Below, one piece after another: positions 1 to 6,600 of a stretch of 9,951 bases of DNA (the first letter of the stretch is position 1; each line of letters starts with the position of its first letter). Where the stretch lies: contig DEKO01000159.1 of assembly GCA_002353885.1 (NCBI GenBank), positions 1 to 9,951 of the forward strand, in the 5' to 3' direction. A program made the translations under genes and the position numbers. Source of the DNA: Porphyromonadaceae bacterium UBA2720 (lineage in GTDB: Bacteria > Bacteroidota > Bacteroidia > Bacteroidales > Muribaculaceae). The notes beneath the pieces were generated by a model. The model was given only the letters and a program-made list of their open reading frames with translations. It searched no databases and was not told the origin of the DNA.

Positions 1-165
1 ATGCACAGCGACGCTCAGTTTGCCGGCTCGAGCTCGGTGCCAGCCCACGTCGAGATGATGGGCTTCCTGGGCATCGGCAACAACCCGATGGTGGGTTGCA
101 CGGTGGCCGTTGCCGTGGACGTGGCAACTGCGCTGGCCCGCAATTTCCTGATTGAGGGAGAGTAA
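1..165 (+). CDS. GGGtGRT family protein, C-terminal fragment (5' end outside window)
   Basis: An open frame runs from the first base to a TAA at 163-165, giving 54 residues. It contains HSDAQFAGSSSVPAHVEMMG followed by a glycine/alanine/valine-rich end (GIGNNPMVGCTVAVAVDVA). I recognise this as the conserved C-terminus of the GGGtGRT protein family, usually about 330 residues, in which the eponymous motif lies a few dozen residues upstream and is therefore outside this window. The ATG at position 1 is most likely an internal methionine of a longer protein, not the start. The biochemical function of the family is not established. From memory, members are often encoded beside a NifU/IscU-like iron-sulfur scaffold protein, which would lie upstream and cannot be checked here. 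The gene is closed by the terminator at 226-256. The family call rests on recognition of the tail only. Confidence 0.75.
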   Translation: MHSDAQFAGSSSVPAHVEMMGFLGIGNNPMVGCTVAVAVDVATALARNFLIEGE

Positions 166-170
166 GATGC

Positions 171-198
171 AGTTAATAGTTAATAGTTAATAGTTGAC
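171..198 (+). repeat. AGTTAAT heptamer microsatellite
   Basis: Three perfect tandem copies of AGTTAAT (171-191) are followed by a degenerate fourth (AGTTGAC). The array begins six bases after the upstream stop codon. It shares the AGTTAA core with the octamer array at 9004-9035. TAA and TAG occur repeatedly within it, so any read-through translation would stop here. No function is known to me. Confidence 0.8.
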
Positions 199-225
199 AA
201 TAGCTATTGACCATCGGTATATTGT

Positions 226-256
226 CCGGGCGGATACCAAATCCGCCCGGCTTTTT
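226..256 (+). terminator. Intrinsic terminator of the GGGtGRT gene
   Basis: A perfect 10-bp stem (CCGGGCGGAT at 226-235 with ATCCGCCCGG at 241-250) encloses a 5-nt loop (ACCAA) and is followed directly by CTTTTTA. The GC-rich stem plus T-run is the classic Rho-independent form. It lies about 60 bp after the stop codon, so hppA is transcribed independently. Confidence 0.92.
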
Positions 257-382
257 ATGCATTTGTCTGGATATTTTACCTTGTCATTGGCCTGCCGGAT
301 GTATTACAGATTGTAAGTCGAGTGCATCATTGACGCAGTTGAGATTTGACTATTTGCCGCCAGTATTGTTAACGAATGCAAA

Positions 383-416
383 TAATGCTAGCAAAATTGG
401 CGTTTTGCTAGCAAAA
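383..416. promoter_or_regulatory. Twin palindromic operator-like sites upstream of the hppA promoter
   Basis: A perfect 14-bp palindrome, TTTTGCTAGCAAAA, lies at 403-416. A second copy centred on the same GCTAGC core lies at 383-396 (TAATGCTAGCAAAA), matching the palindrome only on its right side. The two centres are exactly 20 bp apart, about two helical turns, so two dimers would sit on the same face of the DNA. The arms can also be read as a 10-bp inverted repeat, GCTAGCAAAA (387-396) with TTTTGCTAGC (403-412). The downstream site ends 2 bp before the -33 TTTG box. The cognate regulator is unknown. The position suits activation, or repression by overlap with RNA polymerase. Confidence 0.6.
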
Positions 417-418
417 AT

Positions 419-449
419 TTTGTCATTACTGCTAATTTGCCTACCTTTG
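419..449 (+). promoter_or_regulatory. Bacteroidetes-type promoter of hppA
   Basis: TTTG at 419-422 and TACCTTTG at 442-449 match the -33 (TTTG) and -7 (TAnnTTTG) elements used by the primary sigma factor of Bacteroidetes, with a 19-bp spacer that is within the normal range. Transcription would begin at about 455, leaving a leader of about 75 nt before the ATG at 531. A near-miss box (TAATTTG, 433-439) overlaps it with one base fewer. Confidence 0.75.
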
Positions 450-530
450 AGCCTCAAATCAGAGACCAATAAATTTCCGATTGACAACTAACAAATAATA
501 ACACATAAACCATTAACGTCACAATTAACG

Positions 531-2954
531 ATGAAAAAAGTATTTTCAGCATTGACAATGCTATTGGCTCCGTTGGCCCTGATGGCCAGTGAGGCCGACC
601 TGAAAATGCCCGAAGGCTTTGCCAGCGACAGCGCGACAAGCGTGCTGTACTGGGGTTTCCTGGTGGTGGTGCTGGGTCTGTTGTTTGGCTACTGGCAGTT
701 CCACAAAGTGAGCAAACTGGGCGCACACAAATCGATGTTAGAGATTGGTAACGTTATTTTCAAGACCTGTTCGACTTACCTGAAACAACAAGGCAAGTTC
801 CTAGCCATCCTGTTTGCCTTCATCGGTCTGGCCGTACTGCTCTACTTTGCAGTTCTTGAGGGCATGCCCATCAGCTCGGTGTTGCTGATTTTGGGCTGGA
901 CGGTAATCGGTGTGATGGGCTCTTACGCCGTAGCATGGTTTGGTGTTCGCATGAACACCTATGCCAACGCTCGCATGGCGTTTGCCTCGCTTCGCCGTCG
1001 CCCGCTCGACCTGCTCAACATCCCGTTGACGGCCGGCATGAGCATTGGCATCCTGCTCATCTGCATTGAGTTGGTGCTGATGTTGACCATCTTGCTGTTT
1101 ATGCCCGCCGACCTGGCCGGTAGCTGCTTTATCGGCTTCGCCATCGGTGAGTCGCTGGGTGCCAGTGCACTGCGCATTGCTGGTGGTATCTTTACCAAGA
1201 TTGCCGACATCGGCAGCGACCTGATGAAGGTGGTGTTCAAGATCGGCGAGGACGACCCGCGCAACCCTGGCGTGATTGCCGACTGCACCGGTGACAATGC
1301 CGGTGACTCGATTGGCCCAACCGCCGATGGCTTTGAGACCTATGGTGTGACCGGTGTGGCTCTGGTGTCGTTTATCCTGCTTGCCGTTCCCGAGCCCGCC
1401 ATGCAGATCAAGCTGCTGGTGTGGATCTTTGTGATGCGCATCTTGGGTGTTGTTGCATCGGTACTCTCCTATTATATTAATAATGGCATTTCTAAAGCTA
1501 AATACAGCAACGTCGACGACATGGACTTTGAGAAGCCTCTCACCAGCCTGGTGTGGATCACATCGATCATGTCGATTATCGGCACGTTTGTCGCTAGCTA
1601 TCTGCTGCTTGCCGACCTGGGCCACAACTGGTGGCTTGGCCTTGCAACAATCATCAGCTGCGGCACGCTGGGTGCTGCCTTGATTCCTGAGTTCACCAAG
1701 CTCTACACTTCTCCCACTTCGTCGCACGTGCAGGAGGTGGTCAACACTTCGCGCCAGGGTGGCGCTTCGCTCAACATCCTCAGTGGTCTGGTTTCGGGCA
1801 ACTTCGGCAGTTTCTGGACCGGCTTTGTGTTCTTCCTGCTAATGCTGCTGGCCTACTTTGCCGCCACTCAGTTTGGCATCAGCGACCTCTTTGGCGACTA
1901 TGGCAAGTATGCGAGCATCTTTGCCTTCGGTCTGGTTGCCTTTGGTATGCTGGGCATGGGTCCTGTGACCATCGCTGTCGACAGCTATGGCCCAGTGACT
2001 GACAATGCCCAGTCGGTGTATGAGTTGTCGCTCATCGAGGACGACAAGGCCAAGGCCGAGAAAGAGATTGAGGCCGAGTTTGGTTTCACTCCCGACTGGG
2101 AGAAGGCCAAGCACTATCTGGAGGCCAACGACGGTGCCGGCAATACGTTCAAGGCCACAGCCAAGCCCGTGCTGATTGGTACGGCAGTCGCTGGCTCGAC
2201 CACAATGATCTTCTCGCTCATCCTGATGATAGGCAAGACGCTGGGCATCGAGCCTGAGGCCGTGCTCAACCTGCTGAACCCCTACTCTATCCTGGGCTTC
2301 ATCTTGGGTGGTTGCGTGATTTTCTGGTTCACCGGATCGTCGATGCAGGCCGTGACCACGGGCGCCAACCGCGCCGTAGCGTTCATCAAGGACAACATCA
2401 AGCTCGACCCGAACGCTCCCAAGAAGGCCGACATCAGCAAGAGCCAGGAAGTGGTGAAGATCTGCACCGAGTATGCCCAGAAGGGTATGTTCAACATCTT
2501 CATCTCCATCTTCTGCTTCGCGCTGGGCTTTGCCTGCCTGTCATCACCGGCCAGCATCGGCGCTCAAGACGCGGTGTGCTTGTTCGTGAGCTACCTGATT
2601 TCGATTGCTGTGTTCGGCCTGTTCCAAGCTGTGTTTATGGCCGATGCCGGTGGTGCATGGGACAACGCGAAGAAGGTTGTTGAGGTCGACCTCGACGCCA
2701 AGGGCACTCCGCTGCACGACGCGTCGGTTGTTGGCGACACCGTTGGCGACCCGTTCAAGGACACCAGCTCGGTGGCATTGAACCCCATTATCAAGTTCAC
2801 TACGCTGTTTGGTGTGCTGGCGATGGAGATTGCCATCAGCGAGTCGTTCCGCGACATCGCCCCGTGGTTTGGTGTGGCATTTGTAGCCATTGGCCTATAC
2901 TTCGTCTACCGCTCATTCTACAAGATGCGCTCTGAGGCCACTGCCGAGGAGTAA
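531..2954 (+). CDS. hppA: Membrane-bound ion-translocating pyrophosphatase (M-PPase), divergent type
   Basis: Hydrolyses inorganic pyrophosphate and couples this to export of H+ and/or Na+ across the inner membrane. The 807 residues form about 16-17 hydrophobic segments. Family signatures seen: EDDPRNPGVIAD (240-251), the aspartates D251/D255/D259/D266 of the GDNAGD helix, GPVTDNAQ (487-494), GGAWDNAKK (707-715), and VVGDTVGDPFKDTS (733-746) with K755. E269, three residues after D266, sits where bacterial Na+-type enzymes carry their gate glutamate. In GNTFKATAK (537-545), K541 occupies the position that in studied M-PPases makes the enzyme K+-independent. Oddities: the usual DX7KXE motif reads D226-x7-V234-x-F236 and the loop before EDDPRNP is one residue shorter; GMxADL has become GPTADG. 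The N-terminus (1-20) resembles a cleavable signal peptide. The start at 531 fits the promoter and has no Shine-Dalgarno sequence. Monocistronic: own promoter and terminator. The family is certain; the pumped ion is not. Confidence 0.96.
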   Translation: MKKVFSALTMLLAPLALMASEADLKMPEGFASDSATSVLYWGFLVVVLGLLFGYWQFHKVSKLGAHKSMLEIGNVIFKTCSTYLKQQGKFLAILFAFIGLAVLLYFAVLEGMPISSVLLILGWTVIGVMGSYAVAWFGVRMNTYANARMAFASLRRRPLDLLNIPLTAGMSIGILLICIELVLMLTILLFMPADLAGSCFIGFAIGESLGASALRIAGGIFTKIADIGSDLMKVVFKIGEDDPRNPGVIADCTGDNAGDSIGPTADGFETYGVTGVALVSFILLAVPEPAMQIKLLVWIFVMRILGVVASVLSYYINNGISKAKYSNVDDMDFEKPLTSLVWITSIMSIIGTFVASYLLLADLGHNWWLGLATIISCGTLGAALIPEFTKLYTSPTSSHVQEVVNTSRQGGASLNILSGLVSGNFGSFWTGFVFFLLMLLAYFAATQFGISDLFGDYGKYASIFAFGLVAFGMLGMGPVTIAVDSYGPVTDNAQSVYELSLIEDDKAKAEKEIEAEFGFTPDWEKAKHYLEANDGAGNTFKATAKPVLIGTAVAGSTTMIFSLILMIGKTLGIEPEAVLNLLNPYSILGFILGGCVIFWFTGSSMQAVTTGANRAVAFIKDNIKLDPNAPKKADISKSQEVVKICTEYAQKGMFNIFISIFCFALGFACLSSPASIGAQDAVCLFVSYLISIAVFGLFQAVFMADAGGAWDNAKKVVEVDLDAKGTPLHDASVVGDTVGDPFKDTSSVALNPIIKFTTLFGVLAMEIAISESFRDIAPWFGVAFVAIGLYFVYRSFYKMRSEATAEE

Positions 2955-2976
2955 TCCCATACACAATTTTCATCAG

Positions 2977-3019
2977 TTCGCCTTGTGTGGCCTGTGGGCC
3001 ATGCAAGGCGAATCTTTTT
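2977..3019 (+). terminator. Intrinsic terminator of hppA
   Basis: TTCGCCTTG (2977-2985) pairs with CAAGGCGAA (3004-3012). Inside, after a 2x2 mismatch, TGGCC (2988-2992) pairs with GGCCA (2997-3001) around a TGTG loop. TCTTTTT (3013-3019) follows at once. The structure begins 22 bp after the hppA stop codon and completes the hppA transcript. Confidence 0.92.
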
Positions 3020-3035
3020 GCGCTGCCCCTGCGTG

Positions 3036-3154
3036 GTAGGGACGGCACCCTTGTGCCGTCCGCAAGCGGGGCTGCCCTCCCCTCTCCCTTTGGAGAGGGG
3101 CCTGGGGTGAGGCCTCTTTTGTCCAGGCGGACGGCATGGGAATGCCGTCCCTAC
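3036..3154. repeat. REP/BIME-like element: two inverted GTAG-footed hairpins
   Basis: The left unit is GTAG (3036-3039) followed by a perfect hairpin, GGACGGCAC / loop CCTT / GTGCCGTCC (3040-3061). The right unit is the same design on the other strand: GGACGGCAT / loop GGGA / ATGCCGTCC (3129-3150) followed by CTAC (3151-3154). Together they give 12-bp terminal inverted repeats (GTAGGGACGGCA) around a 119-bp unit. A GTAG tetranucleotide at the 5' foot of an imperfect or perfect hairpin is the hallmark of REP sequences mobilised by RAYT (TnpA-REP, Y1-type) transposases, and paired inverted REPs form BIMEs. No RAYT gene lies in the window and I see no target-site duplication, so the family assignment is inference from structure. 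Confidence 0.6.
3075..3112. repeat. Widespread CCCTCTCC/GGAGAGGG intergenic hairpin repeat
   Basis: CCCCTCTCC (3079-3087) pairs perfectly with GGAGAGGGG (3092-3100) around CTTT and is followed by CCTGGGGTGAGG. Read on the minus strand this is CCTCACCCC... then the hairpin, a form I recognise from intergenic repeats in many bacterial genomes, where it generates spurious proteins with SPFGEGPGVRP-like strings. It lies between the two GTAG hairpins, either as cargo of that element or as an independent insertion. Confidence 0.6.
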
Positions 3155-3219
3155 AGTCCCCCTAGGTGGGCAAAGCGGCAGCCACAACAGCAGTTGGACG
3201 TTATACAGCCTGGCCATTC

Positions 3220-3241
3220 ACGCGGCACGCCGCGTCCCTAC
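3220..3241 (-). repeat. Third GTAG-footed hairpin, divergent core
   Basis: ACGCGG (3220-3225) and CCGCGT (3230-3235) form a 6-bp hairpin with a CACG loop, followed by CCCTAC (3236-3241). On the minus strand it reads GTAGGG plus hairpin, sharing the GTAGGGACG start of the units at 3036 and 3154 but with a different stem. It probably belongs to the same repeat family, in the same orientation as the unit ending at 3154. Confidence 0.45.
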
Positions 3242-3475
3242 AACTGAGATGTTTCCCCAATTTTTATCCAACCCCTACCATTTTCAGTAGATATGTCGTT
3301 TTTTTTCATTTTTTGTGCGGTTTCTTCGGTGTATTTACAAAATATTCTGTAATTTTGCTAAAATTCAATACTGTACCATTGTCTGCGACATGGCGATGAC
3401 ATACTTGGACGACTATAACAATGCAAAATCAGGTATGATGCATGGTCCGCGACATATCGTTCAATCCAATGATTG

Positions 3476-3525
3476 TTCTCACATCGATTAGGAGATTTCT
3501 TACATCGACTAGGAGATTTCTTACA
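3476..3525. repeat. 21-bp tandem repeat, 2.4 copies
   Basis: Units at 3476-3496 and 3497-3517, each of the form TTCTYACATCGAYTAGGAGAT, differ at two positions, and a partial third copy (TTCTTACA) runs to 3525. The 21-bp period is two helical turns and the array lies about 90-130 bp upstream of the promoter-like box of the LRR gene. It could be a regulator binding array or a small minisatellite. Confidence 0.75.
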
Positions 3526-3549
3526 AAATGCGTATTTTTTGGGGGGTTG

Positions 3550-3583
3550 AACAAAAATGTCAAGCATTTTGACCAAAAATGTC
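3550..3583. promoter_or_regulatory. Pair of AMMAAAAATGTC direct repeats spaced 22 bp
   Basis: AACAAAAATGTC (3550-3561) and ACCAAAAATGTC (3572-3583) are direct repeats 22 bp apart. Between and overlapping them, GTCAA-gcatt-TTGAC (3559-3573) is a 5-bp inverted repeat. The pair ends 25 bp before the promoter-like box at 3608, where activator sites of direct-repeat type (for example response regulators) commonly lie. No specific regulator can be named. Confidence 0.4.
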
Positions 3584-3607
3584 TAGTAGGATTAATAAAA
3601 GAAGCAG

Positions 3608-3615
3608 TAATTTTG
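3608..3615 (+). promoter_or_regulatory. Probable -7 element for the LRR gene
   Basis: TAATTTTG matches TAnnTTTG of Bacteroidetes promoters and would place the start of transcription near 3621, about 53 nt before the ATG at 3674. No TTTG lies at the expected -33 spacing, so the promoter may need an activator, possibly through the repeats at 3550-3583. An identical box (TAATTTTG, 3350-3357) lies farther upstream, also without a -33 partner. Confidence 0.45.
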
Positions 3616-3673
3616 CATCATGAAAAAACAATACTAATGATTAACATATATTAACAGTTAAAAATTAACCAAT

Positions 3674-6600
3674 ATGAAAAAGAAATTACTTACCCTACTC
3701 TTTGCGATGGTGGCGATGGCCGCCAGCGCATTTGACTATGGTGATTTCCAGTACAACGTCCAGGCCGACGGTACAGCCACCATTTTTGGCTTCAAGAGTG
3801 GCTACACCGGCAGCCCCACGTCAATCACCATTCCCGGCTACTGCTTTGACTCGAGTACACAGAAGTACTACAAGGTGAAGACAATCGGTCCCAATGCTTT
3901 TAACGGCAAGACATCGATTCAAAGAGTCACCATCCAGTATGGTGTGGAAGATATCCACCAGTATGCGTTCAACGGCTGCACGAGCCTGAACACTGTCGAT
4001 TTGCCGAGCAGCATCAAGAGCCTCGCGAATGGTGTCTTCTACAATGCACCTATCACCTGGATTAACTGTGCGGCCGAGACCATGCCGACATTGACGAGCA
4101 ACGCATTTCAGGGACTGGGCACCGTGAGTGGCACGCGCTATTGGACCTGTGCCACCCCCGACGGCATGACGGCAGCCAATGCGGTGAGTCTTATCACCAG
4201 CAACTTCACTGTGCAGAGGAGCCCCACTGCCGCCGACTTCCACTCCCATGTCATGGGCAGCAGTAGCACCAACAACCTGTATGATGTCTACCTGAACGTC
4301 ACCCAAGGCTGGGATCCTGCCACGCAGACCTACGGCAAATTGAAGCTGCTGGGTGCCGACGCCCGCTCCAGTGCCACGAACAAGACGCTCAAAATCGGTA
4401 TTAACCAAAGTTATTCTCAAGGTCTTGGTAATTTCTATGTCACCCGCATTGACAAGTCGATGCGCTATCGTTGCAGCACTATCGAGACATTGGACATGAG
4501 CAGCACCAACAAGATTGACACGATTGACGCCGATGCCTTCTATGGCAGCACGGCGCTGACCAAGGCCATCGTGAGCGCCAAGGTGATTGGTTATACAGCA
4601 TTCTACAACTGCAAGAACCTGACGACGCTGCAACTGTATGGTTCCAGCGAGAGCAGCCAGGGTGTGCAACAATTGGGCCCATTCTGCTTTGCCGGAACGG
4701 GTGTGTCGAGTGTCTACATTCCCAGTTCTGTCACAAGCTATAGCCAAGGAGCGTTCGCCTATTGCGGCAACCTGACCCAGTTCACCGTGAGCAGTTCGAA
4801 TAACTACTTTGCCGCCGATGCCAACTCGCCCAACTGCCTCTACAACAAGGCAAAGACCACTTTGTGTCAGATGGGTGGCGGCACCAAGCCTGCCGTCATG
4901 CAAGACTTGAGCAGTTCCCTGCCCAACACGTTGACCTACCTCATGCACTACTGCATGGCGGGAGCAAAGCTCACCATAGTCGACGTTCCCTACGGTGTGA
5001 AGACCATCGGCAATAATGTCTTCTATAACATGGCCTACGTTCAGACCATCCGCATCCCCAGTTCGGTCACGTCGATAAATGCCAACACCTTCGGGGGCTT
5101 GAGCACCACAACCCTCAAGCATCTGTACATCAATCTGAAGACCCTCCCGTCGGGATTGCAGAGCGGTTCGGCGCTCACCAGCTGGGCCGGTGGCGTGACG
5201 CTGCATGTGCCGCTGTGGCGCACCAACTACTACACCACCGGCAGTTGGTGGTCGGGCGGCTGGAGCAGCAAAATCTCGAGCGTGGTCGAGGACTCCTACG
5301 ACTTCACCTACGGCAAGGTGGCCACGGGTACCTACATCGACTACATGCTGTACTACACCGTGAACAGCGCCTCGCCCTATACCGACACCTACGTGCAGAG
5401 TGCTGCCGCCGACGGGCAGCTGACCGTGGTGAGAGCCTATCTCGGCTCGACAGGTAACTTCAACGGCACCATCACCTTCCGCGACACCGAGACCCACCGC
5501 GGCAAGACCTACATCACCACCGAGGTGCAGCGCGAGGTGTTCCGCGACCAGACTGCGATCACGCAGGTGACCGGCGGCAAGGGCATCAAGAAGATTGGTG
5601 CCTTGGCGTTCGCCGGATTGACTGGCTGCTCGGGCGGCTTCTGGATTCCCAACCCGGTGGAATTCGGCGACTCGTCGCTGTTCAGATGCTCGACCCCGAA
5701 CATCACGCTGGGCAAACGCTTGACCACCATCGGCAAGGATGCGTTCCGCTCGACTGCGGTCAAGCAGGTGATTATGCCCAACTCGGTGACCAAGATCGGG
5801 TCGCGCTTCCTGGCCGGCTCCACTCAACTTGACTCCTTGCGTCTGTCGCCCAACATCACCGAGATTCCCGCCACGGGTCTGGCCTGGGTCAACTGTCGCT
5901 ACATCATCATCCCCTATGGCGTGAAGAAGATTGGTGCCCAGGCGTTTATGAGCGACGAGTATGGCAATGGCCTGAGCGAGCCTGTGCATGAGAACATCGT
6001 GGTTATCCCCAGCAGTGTCACCACCATCGCCTCCAACGCCTTCCAGTATGCGCGCCACCTCGACGCCATCTTCCTGAACGTGCCCTACGGCGTGTTCTCC
6101 TCGACGCGTGCAGACTGGTGCCGCCGCGTGAACACCAATGCCGATAACGCCTACGACTGGGACAACCATCTGCTGTATGTGCCCTACGAGTACCTGAGTG
6201 CCTACCGTGGTGATGCAGGCATCAAAGCGGTGTTTGACGAAGACACGTGGGTGCGCGCCGGGTCATTTGACTTCTACCGCGGCTCCGACCTGTGGACCAC
6301 CCCCTATCGCATGACGGTGCTCAATGCGAGTTCGAAGACTGCAAAATATGTACACAACGGCAATGCCAAGGTTACAAGCGGTTCTACGACTGGCTTCAGG
6401 ACTACCGAGAAAGACAACATGTCATATGATAACATTACACAATATCAAAGCACCGAATACACCATGACGGAGATTGGCGACGGTTGCATGGATGCCACCA
6501 CCCACTACGCTATCGTCGGTGTTGATGGTAACAACTTTGAGGAACATCAAGGTGAGAACTTCAGACAACTCACCATTCCCAACACCATCACGCGCATCGG

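Larger units (their letters stand above)
166..530. other. Intergenic region between the GGGtGRT gene and hppA
   Basis: These 365 bases contain no credible gene. In order they hold a heptamer microsatellite (171-198), the terminator of the upstream gene (226-256), an unremarkable stretch (about 257-380), two palindromic operator-like sites (383-416), the hppA promoter (419-449) and a 5' untranslated leader of about 75 nt. The leader is A/T rich and contains two ATTAACG copies (at about 512 and 524) just before the start codon. Short open frames across this stretch overlap the terminator and promoter and show no protein-like composition. Confidence 0.7.
2955..3673. other. 719-bp gene-free stretch with repeats and regulatory sequence
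   Basis: The stretch has two contrasting halves. Positions 2977-3241 are GC rich and hold the hppA terminator, three GTAG-footed hairpins (3036-3061, 3129-3154, 3220-3241) and a CCCTCTCC hairpin repeat between the first two. Positions 3242-3673 are strongly AT rich and hold 21-bp tandem repeats, a 22-bp-spaced repeat pair and a promoter-like box for the next gene. Short open frames here (for example 3442-3654 on +, 3358-3576 on -) translate the tandem repeats and the G6 tract. They lack conserved-looking sequence, so I do not call them genes. Confidence 0.7.

Noticed and set aside
207..491. 94-codon + strand open frame between the first two genes
   Set aside because: It runs through the terminator, the operator-like palindromes and the hppA promoter, so it is not a gene.
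801..1727. 308-codon minus-strand open frame inside hppA
   Set aside because: It lies antisense to a conserved membrane pyrophosphatase, has a Q/H/A-rich low-complexity composition and is explained by codon bias in hppA.
2918..3247. Short open frames on both strands with PSPFGEGPGVRP- or RPLSKGRGEG-like strings
   Set aside because: These are well-known artefacts of translating the CCCTCTCC hairpin repeat, and they cover the terminator and GTAG hairpins.
3292..3457. Repeated GCGACAT/ATATGTCG motifs (about 3291, 3384, 3448)
   Set aside because: The copies are short, irregularly spaced and in mixed orientation. In AT-rich sequence this can arise by chance, so no CRISPR-like or operator array is claimed.
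3535..3546. T6G6 tract as a phase-variation slippage site
   Set aside because: Six-base homopolymers are short for phase variation and the tract is not inside a reading frame or between promoter elements.
3442..3654. 70-codon + strand open frame with a repeated TSxRRFL peptide
   Set aside because: The peptide repeat is just the 21-bp DNA tandem repeat translated. The frame is AT rich, spans the promoter-like box and shows no domain.
3821..6169. 782-codon open frame on the minus strand inside the LRR gene
   Set aside because: It is exactly antisense to a recognisable secreted protein and is rich in V, G, H and R, as expected from the complement of GC-biased codons. It has no promoter and no family resemblance.
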